A stretch of 64,000 nt of DNA, taken from the NCBI GenBank assembly GCA_963810485.1, contig CAWENQ010000009.1:6335-70334 (forward strand). The letters run 5' to 3'. The translations under genes and the position numbers were made by a program. Positions 34,343 to 43,683 of this stretch are shown here, piece after piece. The DNA comes from DATKFM01 sp963810485 (GTDB taxonomy: Bacteria; Pseudomonadota; Alphaproteobacteria; Dongiales; Dongiaceae). How positions within the stretch are numbered: the first letter of the stretch is position 1; every line of letters begins with the position of its first letter. The notes under the pieces were generated by a model. It was given only the letters and a program-made list of their open reading frames with translations, was not told the DNA's origin and did no database searches.

Positions 34343-36790
34343 CTAGGCGCGCATCCGCTCGCTTTTGGGATCGTACATCGGCCGCAATGAAACCCGCGCC
34401 GGCACGCGCTCGCAGGCCACCTCGATCTCGAACTTGCCGCCGTCGATCCAGGCCTGGTCGACACCATCAGGATTGTTGAGATAGCCCAGCGCAACGGCGC
34501 GGCCCAGCGTGTGGCCGTAGTTGGCCGAGGTCGTGTAGCCGACCAGCTTGCCATCCCGATAGATCGGCTCGTTGTGATAGAGCAGCGGCTCCGGGTCTTC
34601 GAGGGCGAGCTGCACCATCCGCTTGGACAGCCGCGCCTGGTTCTTCTGTTTCAATAGGGCGTCCCGGCCGATGAAAGGCGACTTCTTGTCATAGGCGACG
34701 ACAAAACCAAGGCCGGCCTCAATGGGCGTGTCGTCCTCGCCGATGTCATGGCCGAAATGGCGGTAGGCCTTTTCGATGCGGAGCGAATCCATGGCATGCA
34801 TGCCCGCGAGCTTCAGGCCGAACGGCGCGCCATTCTCCAGGATGCGATCGAACACATTGCCGGCATATTCCGCCGGCACATAGAGCTCCCAGCCCAGTTC
34901 GCCCATATAGCTGATGCGGTTCGCCCGCACGCGAGCGTAGCCGATATCAATGATGCGGGAGGTGCCGAACGGATAGGTCGCGTTGGTCAGATCGGCCGTC
35001 GTCAATTTCGACAGCAGCGCGCGGCTATTCGGGCCCATGACACCGAGCACGGCGTAGGCCGCGGTCACGTCCTCGACTGCGGCGCGCGCGTCTTCAGGGA
35101 TATGGTTCCTGAGCCATAGCAGATCGCGCCGCGCGGTGGCCGCAGCGGTGACCACCATGTAGTGATCTTCGGCGATACGGGTGACCGTGAGATCGGCCTC
35201 GATGCCGCCGCGTTCGTTCAGCCATTGGGTGTAGATCGCCCGGCCCGGGGCGCCGCCGACATCGTTGGCGCAGATGTTCTGCAGCACCCTCTCTGCATCG
35301 GCGCCGCGCACCATGAACTTGGCGAAGGTAGATTGGTCGAACAGCGCCACGGCATTGCGGGTTGCCTTGCACTCGGCGGCGCAATAGTCGAACCAGTTCT
35401 GCCGATTGAAGCTGTATTCGTATCTCGGCTCGACCCCTTTCGGCGCAAACCAGTTGGCGCGTTCCCACCCCGCCACATCTCCGAAGCAGGCATTGTTCGC
35501 CTTCAACCGCTCATAGAGCGGCGTCTTCCGCACGCCCCGCGCCGTCTCGAACTGCCGGTAGGGCCAGTGCATGGCGTAAAGCAATCCCAGCGCCTCGGAG
35601 ACCCGCTCCACCAGATAGGTCTTGGTGTTCTGGTGCGGCACGACGCGCCTGACATCAACGTCCCAGAGATCGAACGGCGGATGGCCATGGGCAATCCAAT
35701 GGGCCAGCACCATGCCCGCCCCGCCCGCCGACTGGATGCCGACGGAGTTGAATCCCGCGCCGACGAAGAAGTTCTTCACTTCCGCCGCCGGACCCAGCAG
35801 GTAACGCTGATCGGTGGTGAAGCTCTCGGGGCCATTGAAGAACTTGCGTATGCCGGTGTCTTCCAGCTTCGGGACGCGATGGATCGCCCCCTCCAGCACC
35901 GGCTGGAAATGATCGAAATCCTCGGGCAGTTCGGTGAAGCAGAAATCCTCGGATATGCCGTTCACGCCCCATGGTTTTGCCTTTGGTTCAAAGGCGCCCA
36001 CCAGAAGCTTGCCGGCGTCTTCCTTATAATAGGCGCAGCGGTCCATGTCGCGCATGACCGGCAGATTGGCCGGAATGTCCATGGGTTCGGTGACGATGTA
36101 GAAATGCTCGCAGGCATGGAGCGGCACGTCGGCGCCGGCCATCAGGCCGACTTCACGGCCCCACATGCCCGCACAGTTCACCACATAGTCGGCGGTGACA
36201 TCGCCTTGATCGGTCTTCACGCCGCAGGCGCGGCCGTTCTTGACGATGACGCCGGTGACCTTGCAGTCCTCGACAATGCGGACGCCGCCGGCACGGGCCC
36301 CCTTGGCCAGGGCCATCGTGGTGTCCGCCGGATTGGTCTGGCCGTCATTGGGAAACCAGATGGCGCCGATGACGTCATCGATGTTCATCAGCGGCCAGAG
36401 TTCCTTCACCCGCTTGGCCGTGATCATCTCCGCCGGCACGTCGAAGGCATGGGCCATGGAGGCGCCGCGCCGCAGCTCGTCCCAGCGCTCGGGATTGGTG
36501 GCGATGGAGATGCTGCCGTTCTGCTTGAAGCCGGTGGCCTGCCCGGTTTCCTTCTCCAGCGTGGTGTAGAGTTCGACGGTATATTTGGCGAGCTTGGTCA
36601 GATTGCCGGAATAGAGCATGGCGCGGACGAGGCCCGCAGCATGCCAGGTGGTGCCGGAGGTGAGCTTCTTCCGCTCCAGCAGCAGCACATCCTTCTTGCC
36701 CATCTTGGCGAGGTGATAGGCGGTGGAGCAGCCGATGATGCCGCCGCCGATGATGACCACCTCGGCATGGGTGGGGAGTTTGCTGGGCAT
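34343..36790 (-). CDS. Dimethylglycine/sarcosine dehydrogenase-like flavoprotein, copy A
   Basis: 815 residues, full length for the DMGDH/SARDH family. Residues 1 to about 390 are an FAD DAO domain (VVIIGGGIIGCSTAYHLAKMG); TSGTTWHAAGLVRAM contains the His that carries covalent FAD in DMGDH. FAO_M follows (about 390-445), then two aminomethyltransferase (GcvT) folate-binding domains ending MYDPKSERMRA. It oxidatively removes N-methyl groups and passes formaldehyde to tetrahydrofolate. A close relative (copy B) is encoded just upstream. A hairpin GTCCAGT/ACTGGAC (34315-34343) sits at its stop. Confidence 0.9.
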   Translation of the reverse strand: MPSKLPTHAEVVIIGGGIIGCSTAYHLAKMGKKDVLLLERKKLTSGTTWHAAGLVRAMLYSGNLTKLAKYTVELYTTLEKETGQATGFKQNGSISIATNPERWDELRRGASMAHAFDVPAEMITAKRVKELWPLMNIDDVIGAIWFPNDGQTNPADTTMALAKGARAGGVRIVEDCKVTGVIVKNGRACGVKTDQGDVTADYVVNCAGMWGREVGLMAGADVPLHACEHFYIVTEPMDIPANLPVMRDMDRCAYYKEDAGKLLVGAFEPKAKPWGVNGISEDFCFTELPEDFDHFQPVLEGAIHRVPKLEDTGIRKFFNGPESFTTDQRYLLGPAAEVKNFFVGAGFNSVGIQSAGGAGMVLAHWIAHGHPPFDLWDVDVRRVVPHQNTKTYLVERVSEALGLLYAMHWPYRQFETARGVRKTPLYERLKANNACFGDVAGWERANWFAPKGVEPRYEYSFNRQNWFDYCAAECKATRNAVALFDQSTFAKFMVRGADAERVLQNICANDVGGAPGRAIYTQWLNERGGIEADLTVTRIAEDHYMVVTAAATARRDLLWLRNHIPEDARAAVEDVTAAYAVLGVMGPNSRALLSKLTTADLTNATYPFGTSRIIDIGYARVRANRISYMGELGWELYVPAEYAGNVFDRILENGAPFGLKLAGMHAMDSLRIEKAYRHFGHDIGEDDTPIEAGLGFVVAYDKKSPFIGRDALLKQKNQARLSKRMVQLALEDPEPLLYHNEPIYRDGKLVGYTTSANYGHTLGRAVALGYLNNPDGVDQAWIDGGKFEIEVACERVPARVSLRPMYDPKSERMRA

Positions 36791-37105
36791 GATGAAGCGG
36801 TGCTGCTCTCTAGTTTGTCGTTGCAGAATTGGTCAAGCCGAAAGGTTCAATCTTCCCCCCTTGAGGGGGAAGATGGCGCAGCGCGCGCAAGCGCGATGCG
36901 TCAGAGGGGGGCATCTCGAATCTCGGTGCTATCGGTGAAATCTGGAGCTAAGTCAGCTCGTGAAGTCAACACCGAGCCGTACTCCCCACCCGCTCGCTTC
37001 GCGAGCGACCGCCCCCTCAAGGAGGGCGGTTTGACTTCTGTGGCGAATTGATCCAGCTGGCGAGCGCATTGATATCCCGGTAATTCTGAGTTTGAAAGCC
37101 GACAG
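36791..37105. other. Intergenic region with palindromic repeat sequence
   Basis: No gene. It contains strong inverted repeats: TCTTCCCCC/GGGGGAAGA (36851-36859 and 36865-36873), GCGCGC-rich stems just after, and CCGCTCGCTTCGCGAGCG around 36990-37010, then CCGCCCCCTCAAGGAGGGCGG (arms only) near 37010-37032. The CCCCCTTGAGGGGG type stem is a common alphaproteobacterial intergenic repeat. Confidence 0.55.
36851..37032. repeat. Intergenic palindromic repeat cluster
   Basis: Three to four stem-forming segments within 180 bases between two paralogous flavoprotein genes. The two outer segments (CCCCCTTGAGGGGG and CCCCCTCAAGGAGGG) resemble inverted copies of one another, so the whole could fold as one compound element, like the one at 2373-2573 but with a different core. 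Confidence 0.5.
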
Positions 37106-39526
37106 CTACATCCGCAGCCTTGCATTGGTCGGATCGTAGAGCGGCTCTTGCGCCACGACCGCACGGCGGCGCTCGCCGAAGATCTCGACATCGAGAGCCA
37201 TGCCCGGCTTGGCGAGGTCGGTGCGGACATAGGCCAGCGCGATGCTCTTGCCGATGCTGTGGCCATAGCCGCCGGAACCGACGAGGCCGACGACTTCCTT
37301 CCCCTGGAACACTGACGAGCAGTAGAGCGCGTCGGTGGTGCCTGCATCTTCGAGCAGGAGCGGGACGAAGCGTTCCCGCGGGCCGCTGTTGTGCTCTTTC
37401 AGCAGTGCCGCCTTGCCCATGAACTCGCTCTTGGTGAGATCGACGAAGCGGTCCAGGCTGGCCATGAAGGGCGTGTACTCGTGGGTCAGGTCGCCCTTCC
37501 AACCGCGATAGCATTTCTCCAGCCGCATCGAGTCCATGGCGTACATGCCGAAATCGCGGATTCCGTGTTTCTCGCCCGCCTGCCAGAGTTGGTCATAGAT
37601 CGAGGCCATATGCTCGACGGGCGCATGAAGCTCCCAGCCCAACTCGCCGACATAATTCACACGCAACGCCAAGAGCCGCGCATAGCCGATCTCGATCTCC
37701 CGCGCCGACAGCCAGGGGAAGGCGGCGTTGGAGAGATCGGCATCGGTCACCTGACTCAACACATCCCGCGCCTTCGGCCCGGCAATAATGATGGAGCCAT
37801 AGCGCGTCGTGTGGTTCTCGATGTGCAGCGCGCCGTTTTTCGGCCGGTGCTTCTCCAGCCAGTCGAGATCATGCCATTCCGCCACGGCAGCGCTGATGAG
37901 ATAGAAGCGGTTCTCGGCCAGACGCGTGATTGTGAACTCGGAGATGATCCCGCCCTTGTCGTTCAGCGCATAGGACAGCGTGACCCGGCCCCGCTTCGGC
38001 AGCTTGCCGCAGATCAGCTTGTCCAGCCACGCCGCCGCCCCGTCGCCCTCGATCAGCAGCTTGGTGAAACCGCCGAGATCGAGAATGCCCACGCGCTCCC
38101 GCACCGCCTTGCATTCCTCTCCCACGGCGTCGTGCCAGTTGGTGCGGTGGAAGCTCAACACCTGCTCGCGCTTGTCCTCCGGCCTTGGGAACCAGGCGGC
38201 GCGCTCCCAGCCGCCGCGGGCGCAGAACATGGCGCCCTTGGCTTTCAGCCGTTCATAGAGCGGCGTGGTCTTCGCCGGCCGCCCGGCAGGACGCTCCTCT
38301 GCGGGAAAGCCGACGGCGTACTCGTTCTGATAGAGCTCGATCGCCTTCGCCACGACGTATTTCTTCGTCGCGTAGTCGGTGTAGCGTCGGGGATCGAAGA
38401 TCCAGAAATCCCATTCCGGCTCGCCATGGGCGATCCATTCCGCCACCGTCTTGCCGCCGCCGCCCGATTGCGCGATGCCGAAGCTGAAGCAGCAGCATTG
38501 GAAGAAGTTCGGCAGGCCATGGGCCGGGCCGATATAAGGGTTGCCGTCGGGCGAATAGGGAATTGGCCCGTTGATCACTTTCTGCACGCCGACGGTGCCG
38601 AGGATCGGCACGCGCTTGATGGCGTCGTCAATGTAGGTCTCCAGCCGCTCCAGATCGTCGGGGTAAAGCTCATAGGCGAATTTCTCGGGAATGCCGTCGA
38701 TCCAGTGGGGCGTCGCCTTCCACTCATAGGGCCCGAGCAGCAGGCCGCTGCGCTCCTGCCGCAGATAGTAGCTGGTATCGGGATCGCGCAGCAGCGGCAG
38801 CTTCTCCTTGCGGCCCTCCAGTTCGGCGACCGGCTCTGTCACCAGATACTGGTGGGACATGGAGACGATCGGCATGTACTGCCCGACCATGGCCATGATC
38901 TCGCCCGCGCGATAACCCGCGGCATTGACCACGAACTCGCAGGTGACGTCGCCCTTGTCGGTCTTCACGAGCCATTCGCCCGCCTTGGTGCGTTCCAATC
39001 CGGTGACGCGGGTGAAGCGGGCGATCTCCGCACCCATGTCGCGGGCGCCCTTGGCATAGGCCTGGGTGAGCTGGCTGGGATCGATGTCGCCATCGAAGGG
39101 ATCCCAGAGCCCGCCCTCGAGATCATGCAGCTCGATGAAGGGATAGCGCTTTTTGATGTCGGCCGGCGACAGCAGCTCGAACTCCAGCCCCTGCGCGCGG
39201 GCCATGCCGCGCACATGGGCATACTCCTCCATCCGCGCCTTCGTATGCGCAAGGCGGATCGATCCCGTGACGTGATAGTTCATGGGATAATCGACTTCCT
39301 CGCCCAGCTTCGCATAGAGCTTGGTGCTGTGGCGCTGGAACTTCAGTACGTTCCAGGATGTGGAGAAGTTCGGGCAATTGCCGGCGGCATGCCAGGTGGA
39401 GCCGGAGGTCAGCTCATCGCGCTCGATCAGCAGCGTGTCCGTCCAGCCCAGCTTGCCCAGGTGATAGAGCGCGCTACACCCCACCGCCCCGCCGCCGATG
39501 ATCACCACCCGCGCATGAGATTTCAT
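37106..39526 (-). CDS. Dimethylglycine/sarcosine dehydrogenase-like flavoprotein, copy B
   Basis: 806 residues with the same architecture as copy A: FAD domain (VVIIGGGAVGCSALYHLGKLGW), the covalent-flavin motif SGSTWHAAGNC, FAO_M, and GcvT-type folate domains ending LYDPTNARLRM. The two copies differ throughout, so the duplication is old, and substrates may differ (for example dimethylglycine versus sarcosine or another N-methyl amine). It is transcribed after the MttB-superfamily methyltransferase gene, 57 bases upstream, probably in one operon. Confidence 0.9.
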   Translation of the reverse strand: MKSHARVVIIGGGAVGCSALYHLGKLGWTDTLLIERDELTSGSTWHAAGNCPNFSTSWNVLKFQRHSTKLYAKLGEEVDYPMNYHVTGSIRLAHTKARMEEYAHVRGMARAQGLEFELLSPADIKKRYPFIELHDLEGGLWDPFDGDIDPSQLTQAYAKGARDMGAEIARFTRVTGLERTKAGEWLVKTDKGDVTCEFVVNAAGYRAGEIMAMVGQYMPIVSMSHQYLVTEPVAELEGRKEKLPLLRDPDTSYYLRQERSGLLLGPYEWKATPHWIDGIPEKFAYELYPDDLERLETYIDDAIKRVPILGTVGVQKVINGPIPYSPDGNPYIGPAHGLPNFFQCCCFSFGIAQSGGGGKTVAEWIAHGEPEWDFWIFDPRRYTDYATKKYVVAKAIELYQNEYAVGFPAEERPAGRPAKTTPLYERLKAKGAMFCARGGWERAAWFPRPEDKREQVLSFHRTNWHDAVGEECKAVRERVGILDLGGFTKLLIEGDGAAAWLDKLICGKLPKRGRVTLSYALNDKGGIISEFTITRLAENRFYLISAAVAEWHDLDWLEKHRPKNGALHIENHTTRYGSIIIAGPKARDVLSQVTDADLSNAAFPWLSAREIEIGYARLLALRVNYVGELGWELHAPVEHMASIYDQLWQAGEKHGIRDFGMYAMDSMRLEKCYRGWKGDLTHEYTPFMASLDRFVDLTKSEFMGKAALLKEHNSGPRERFVPLLLEDAGTTDALYCSSVFQGKEVVGLVGSGGYGHSIGKSIALAYVRTDLAKPGMALDVEIFGERRRAVVAQEPLYDPTNARLRM

Positions 39527-39583
39527 ACTGGCCCCCTCAAGTATCGTCCGGGCCTTACGGCCCGTTGTTGTTGGTGACGCACC

Positions 39584-41164
39584 CTACTCCGCCGCCTGCG
39601 CCGGCCGTGGCCGCATGTTCTCCCGCGGCAGGCGGATCGGCAGCTTGGCGCGGATCACGTCGTCGACTACATCGGGCACATGCCGCGGATAGTTCCGCGC
39701 CAGGATCTCCTTGGTCTTCTTCACGGCCTTGTCGATGATGTCAGTGGAACCCTGCTCGCGCCATTCCTTCGGGCTCGTGCGGTCGCCGACGGTCGGATAG
39801 ACATAGGCCGTCTGCATGAGGCGCAGTGTCTGGTCAGAGCCCAGATAGTGCCCGGGGCCGCCGATGCAGGCGTCGCGGATGGTGTCGAGCGACAGCGTGT
39901 CGTCGCTGACCTCGATGCCCCTGATGATCCGCTGGGTCGCGCCGATGATGTCATTGTCAATGATCAGGCTCTCTAGGCAATAGCCGAGCAGGCTGGCATG
40001 CATGCCGGCGCTTTCATAGATCAAGTTCGCGCCAGCATTGCCGACGATGGCGTGGTTGTAGGCTTTCTCGGCGCCCGCCTGGGCGTCAGGTACCTTGGAG
40101 TCGCACATGCCCGACGAGGTGCCGCCGGTGAGGTCGTAGAAATGGGCCATCTGGGCACAGCCGGCCGACAGCAGCGCCTGCTCCGGGCTGCCGCCGGACA
40201 TGGCGCCGGTGCGCAGGTCCGACACGAACGGCCAAGTGCCGAAGATCGCCGGCGCGCCGGGCTTCAGCGCGTTCACATAGATCAGGCCAGCGATCACTTC
40301 CGCCGTCGCCTGCACTATGGTGCCGGCCAGCGCCGCCGGCGCCGTGGCGCCCGCTTGCCCCGCCGACAGCAGCAGCACAGGCATGCCGCCCCGCACCGCC
40401 AGCTCAAGGCAATGGCTGGCATCGACGGCGAACTTGAGCGGCGGCACCACGAAGCAGTTCGACTGGCTGACGAACGGCCGCGCGCGCCATTTGTCCTCGC
40501 CGCCGGCAACGGCATGCAACATGTGGAAGGATGCTTCGAGATGCTCCGCCGCCACCCAGCTCGAACCCACATGCTTGGTGGTGCCCATGATGCTGGCGTA
40601 GCAAGTGTTGATGTCCATCTCCCGCGGGTCCGGCAGATCGCGCGGCACGACGGCGCGCTGGAAGAAATGAATATGCTCCATCTCGTCGACGATGCGGGCG
40701 ATGTCGTAGAGGTCCTGCAGATAGGACTCACGGTATTCGCCGGTCATGGGATCGACGATATGCACGGCGGCGCCCGCGGTGCCGAAATAGACCTTCTTGC
40801 CCCAGGGCTCCATGTCATGGCGCGGTTCCTGGCCATAGAGCACGAACTGCCGCGCCGCCTTGGCGATGGTGTCCTCGACCAGGGAACGCGAGAAGGTCAG
40901 CCGCCCCTTGTCGTTGTACTCGGCGCCGGCCGCCGTGCAGGCCTCGATGCAGGTCGGGATAGCATCAGCGAGGCCGATATTCGCCAGCACATCCAGTACC
41001 GCATGGTGGATCTTCTGGATGTCCTCGTCCTTGAGCGCCTTGTAGTTGCCGCCCTCCATGCCCGGCCAGACCGGCCGCTGATTCTGGGGCAAGGGCGCAG
41101 CCCGCTGGGCCCGGCGCGCCGCGCGCCCGCCGCGCCGACCGCTATCAACCTGGATGTCGCTCAT
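39584..41164 (-). CDS. Trimethylamine methyltransferase (MttB) superfamily protein, non-pyrrolysine
   Basis: 526 residues from MSDIQVDSGRRGG (41164), with an AGGAGC ribosome site. The MttB fold is recognised by HHAVLDVLANIGL, KKVYFGTAGAAVHIVDPMTGEYR, GPG-like TGGTSSGMCDSKVPDAQAG and SAGMHASLLGYCLESLIIDND. There is no in-frame amber codon, so it belongs with non-Pyl members such as glycine-betaine methyltransferases, which pass a methyl group to a corrinoid protein. No corrinoid partner gene is in the window. With the two demethylating flavoproteins downstream it suggests stepwise demethylation of a quaternary amine. Confidence 0.85.
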   Translation of the reverse strand: MSDIQVDSGRRGGRAARRAQRAAPLPQNQRPVWPGMEGGNYKALKDEDIQKIHHAVLDVLANIGLADAIPTCIEACTAAGAEYNDKGRLTFSRSLVEDTIAKAARQFVLYGQEPRHDMEPWGKKVYFGTAGAAVHIVDPMTGEYRESYLQDLYDIARIVDEMEHIHFFQRAVVPRDLPDPREMDINTCYASIMGTTKHVGSSWVAAEHLEASFHMLHAVAGGEDKWRARPFVSQSNCFVVPPLKFAVDASHCLELAVRGGMPVLLLSAGQAGATAPAALAGTIVQATAEVIAGLIYVNALKPGAPAIFGTWPFVSDLRTGAMSGGSPEQALLSAGCAQMAHFYDLTGGTSSGMCDSKVPDAQAGAEKAYNHAIVGNAGANLIYESAGMHASLLGYCLESLIIDNDIIGATQRIIRGIEVSDDTLSLDTIRDACIGGPGHYLGSDQTLRLMQTAYVYPTVGDRTSPKEWREQGSTDIIDKAVKKTKEILARNYPRHVPDVVDDVIRAKLPIRLPRENMRPRPAQAAE

Positions 41165-41337
41165 CGAAAGCTCCTGGGGCTTTGAATTCACTTGGATATT
41201 CGCCGATTCCGGGCCGAATTCACAACCGAGCCTTTTTCATAGATACATGAGCCCAGTTCACTTATACAATTGTGTATCCTATAATTTACAGTCACTTAAC
41301 CTCCCTGCTAACCAAGTAGCATGAGCCCACCCAATCC
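41165..41337. promoter_or_regulatory. Divergent promoter region, MttB-type operon and LysR gene
   Basis: AT-rich gap. A sigma-70-like promoter for the LysR gene reads TTCACT (41257-41262), 17 bases, TATAAT (41280-41285). ATACAATTGTGTAT (41264-41277) between these elements is a partial dyad with a T-N11-A spacing of the LysR type, so the regulator may bind here to control itself and the leftward operon. Confidence 0.5.
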
Positions 41338-42288
41338 ATGGACCGCCGGAATCTACCCTCCTTTTCATCACTCCGGGCCTTCGAGGCCGCGGCCAGGCAT
41401 CTGAGCTTCCGGGCCGCCGGGGAGGAGCTCGGCCTAACCCAATCGGCGATCAGCCACCAGATCAAGGAGCTGGAAACCTGGATGGGCTTGCCGCTGTTCG
41501 CGCGGCTGGCGCGGCGGGTGGAATTGACCGACGCGGGCGCGCGCTATTTCCCCTTCCTGCGCGAAGCTTTCGACCGCATCGCTCAGGGCACCGACATCCT
41601 GCGCCGGTCAACGGCCAGCGGCGATCTCACCGTGCAGGTCTATGTCACCATGGCGGTGCGCTGGCTGATCCCGCGCATGCATGAGTTCCACCGCGCCAAT
41701 CCTGAAATCGCGGTGAAGCTGGACGCCAGCCATTTCGATTGGGGCTTCAACGACAAGCGCGCCGATGTCGGCATCGTCTATGCGCGGGAGACGGACCAGC
41801 CGCAGCTCGACTACACGCATCTGTTCGACGCGGAGTTGTCGCCCGTCTGCAGCCCTGCGGTGGCGCAAGGCGGCCTCGGGCTGCGCCAGCCCGCCGACTT
41901 GGTGAACCACACGCTGATCGAGCTGTTCACCGCGACCGACGAATGGGCCGCCTGGCTGAACGCCGCCGGCGTGCCGCAGATGACGGGCCGCAGCGGGATC
42001 AAGGTGGACAGCTATTTGCTGGCGATCGAGACGGCGGTCGACGGCCAGGGCATCGCCATCGCGCCGCATTTCCTGGTGGCGGCGGATCTGCGCAGCGGGC
42101 GCCTGGTGCAGCCCTTCAAACTCTCTTGCCGCCAGCCCGGCGGCTGGTACTTCGTCTGCCGCGCGGCGTTGGCGCAGGACCGGCGCGTGGCGCGCTTTCG
42201 CGAGTGGATTGTCCAGCAGGTGACGGCCGATCCAGAGATCGGCGCCGCCGTTACACCCAGGGCAGGGAGTAGGTCTTCACGTTCGTGA
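41338..42288 (+). CDS. LysR-type transcriptional regulator (GcvA-like)
   Basis: 316 residues. The opening LPSFSSLRAFEAAARHLSFRAAGEELGLTQSAISHQIKELETWMGLPLFARL (key parts: FRAAGEELGLTQSAISHQIK) is the GcvA-type helix-turn-helix; an effector-binding domain follows. It is divergent from the MttB/DMGDH/TRAP block and is its likely regulator; GcvA-type proteins often govern glycine or one-carbon genes, which fits. Its 3' end overlaps the convergent phnY gene by 38 bases. Confidence 0.85.
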   Translation: MDRRNLPSFSSLRAFEAAARHLSFRAAGEELGLTQSAISHQIKELETWMGLPLFARLARRVELTDAGARYFPFLREAFDRIAQGTDILRRSTASGDLTVQVYVTMAVRWLIPRMHEFHRANPEIAVKLDASHFDWGFNDKRADVGIVYARETDQPQLDYTHLFDAELSPVCSPAVAQGGLGLRQPADLVNHTLIELFTATDEWAAWLNAAGVPQMTGRSGIKVDSYLLAIETAVDGQGIAIAPHFLVAADLRSGRLVQPFKLSCRQPGGWYFVCRAALAQDRRVARFREWIVQQVTADPEIGAAVTPRAGSRSSRS

Positions 42289-43681
42289 AACTCTTCATCG
42301 CTTCGATCACGCCTTCCTTGATGCCGAGGCCGGAGTCCTTGATGCCGCCAAAGGGCGACATCTCGATTCGATAGCCGGGGACTTCGCGGATATTCACCGT
42401 GCCGACGCGCAGTTCGCTGACGAAGCGGGTGATGTAGTCGAGGCGGTTCGTGCAGACACCGGACGACAAACCATATGCCGTTGAGTTGGACACGCGGATT
42501 GCGTCGTCGATGTCTTTCACGCGGATGACGGGCGACACGGGGCCGAAGGTCTCGTGCTTCACCAGCCTGCAGTCGTAGGGCACGTGATCGACAACCGTCG
42601 GCGAATAGAGCGCACCCTTGCGGATGTTGCCGTAGAGCAGCTTGGCGCCCGCGGCGACGGCATCGTTGACCATATCCTCGCAATATTTCGCGGCGGGCTC
42701 GTCGATGACCGTGCCCATGTCGGTCGCGGGATCCAGGGGATCGCCGTACTTGATCTTCTTCGTTTTCTCCAGCAGCAGCTCGACAAAGCGGTCGGCGACG
42801 GACTCCACGACGATCATGCGCTTCACCGCCGTGCAGCGCTGGCCGGAATTCTTGTAGGAACCGGCCACGGCGAGCGTCGCCGCTTCTTCGATATCAGCAT
42901 CCTCCATGACAATCAGCGGATCGTTGCCGCCCAACTCCAGCACCGCGCGGCGGTAACCCATATGGTTGGCGATGTATTTGCCGACGGAGACACCGCCGGT
43001 GAAGGTGATGAGATCCACATGGGGATTGGTCAGCATCTCGTCGGCAATTTCCTTGGGATCGCCGGTGATGACCTGGAACATCTCTGGCGGCAGGCCGGCT
43101 TCATACAGCACGTCGGCCAGCAGCAGCGCGGTCAGCGGCGTCTTCTCCGACGGCTTCAGCACCATCTTGTTGTTGGTGGCGATCGACGGCGCCACCTTGT
43201 GCGCCACCTGGTTCAGCGGGTGATTGAACGGCGTAATCGCCGTGATCGCTGTCAGGGGATCGCGCTGGGTATAGATGCGGCGCTTCTTGCCGTGGGGCGT
43301 GATATCGCAGGAAAAGATCTGCCCGTCGTCGAACACGCAGGCATTGGCGGAGAGCGTGAACACATCATAGGCGCGGCCGACTTCGTAGATCGAGTCCTTC
43401 AGGCACAGTCCGGACTCCAGCGTAATCAGCCGGGCGATCTCATCGCGGCGCGCCACCAGCGCATCGGCAGCCTTGCGCAGGATCGCAGAGCGGTCCGCGC
43501 GAGACAGCTTGGAATTGTAGCTGGCCGCTTTCTCGTAGGCGCGGCGCACGTCGACGAGCGTGGCCTTCGGAACGGTGCCGACAACCGTGTTGTCATAGGG
43601 ATAGCACACGTCGATGACGTTGGCGCCGCTGACCTTCTCGCCGGCAATGCGCATCGCTTCCTTGCGGATGGCCGCGTTCAT
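42251..43681 (-). CDS. phnY: Phosphonoacetaldehyde dehydrogenase
   Basis: 476 residues, aldehyde dehydrogenase superfamily. Catalytic Cys is in NSGQRCTAVKR (near residue 285) and the general-base Glu in VLELGGNDPLIV. NAD site: ITPFNHPLNQVAHKVAPSIATNNK. PhnY function is assigned mainly from context: it is directly followed upstream by PhnA and PhnW genes, giving aminoethylphosphonate to phosphonoacetaldehyde to phosphonoacetate to acetate plus phosphate. The basic HGKKRRIYTQRDPL loop would suit an anionic phosphonate substrate. Three-base gap to phnA. Confidence 0.88.
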   Translation of the reverse strand: MNAAIRKEAMRIAGEKVSGANVIDVCYPYDNTVVGTVPKATLVDVRRAYEKAASYNSKLSRADRSAILRKAADALVARRDEIARLITLESGLCLKDSIYEVGRAYDVFTLSANACVFDDGQIFSCDITPHGKKRRIYTQRDPLTAITAITPFNHPLNQVAHKVAPSIATNNKMVLKPSEKTPLTALLLADVLYEAGLPPEMFQVITGDPKEIADEMLTNPHVDLITFTGGVSVGKYIANHMGYRRAVLELGGNDPLIVMEDADIEEAATLAVAGSYKNSGQRCTAVKRMIVVESVADRFVELLLEKTKKIKYGDPLDPATDMGTVIDEPAAKYCEDMVNDAVAAGAKLLYGNIRKGALYSPTVVDHVPYDCRLVKHETFGPVSPVIRVKDIDDAIRVSNSTAYGLSSGVCTNRLDYITRFVSELRVGTVNIREVPGYRIEMSPFGGIKDSGLGIKEGVIEAMKSFTNVKTYSLPWV

Positions 43682-43683
43682 GT

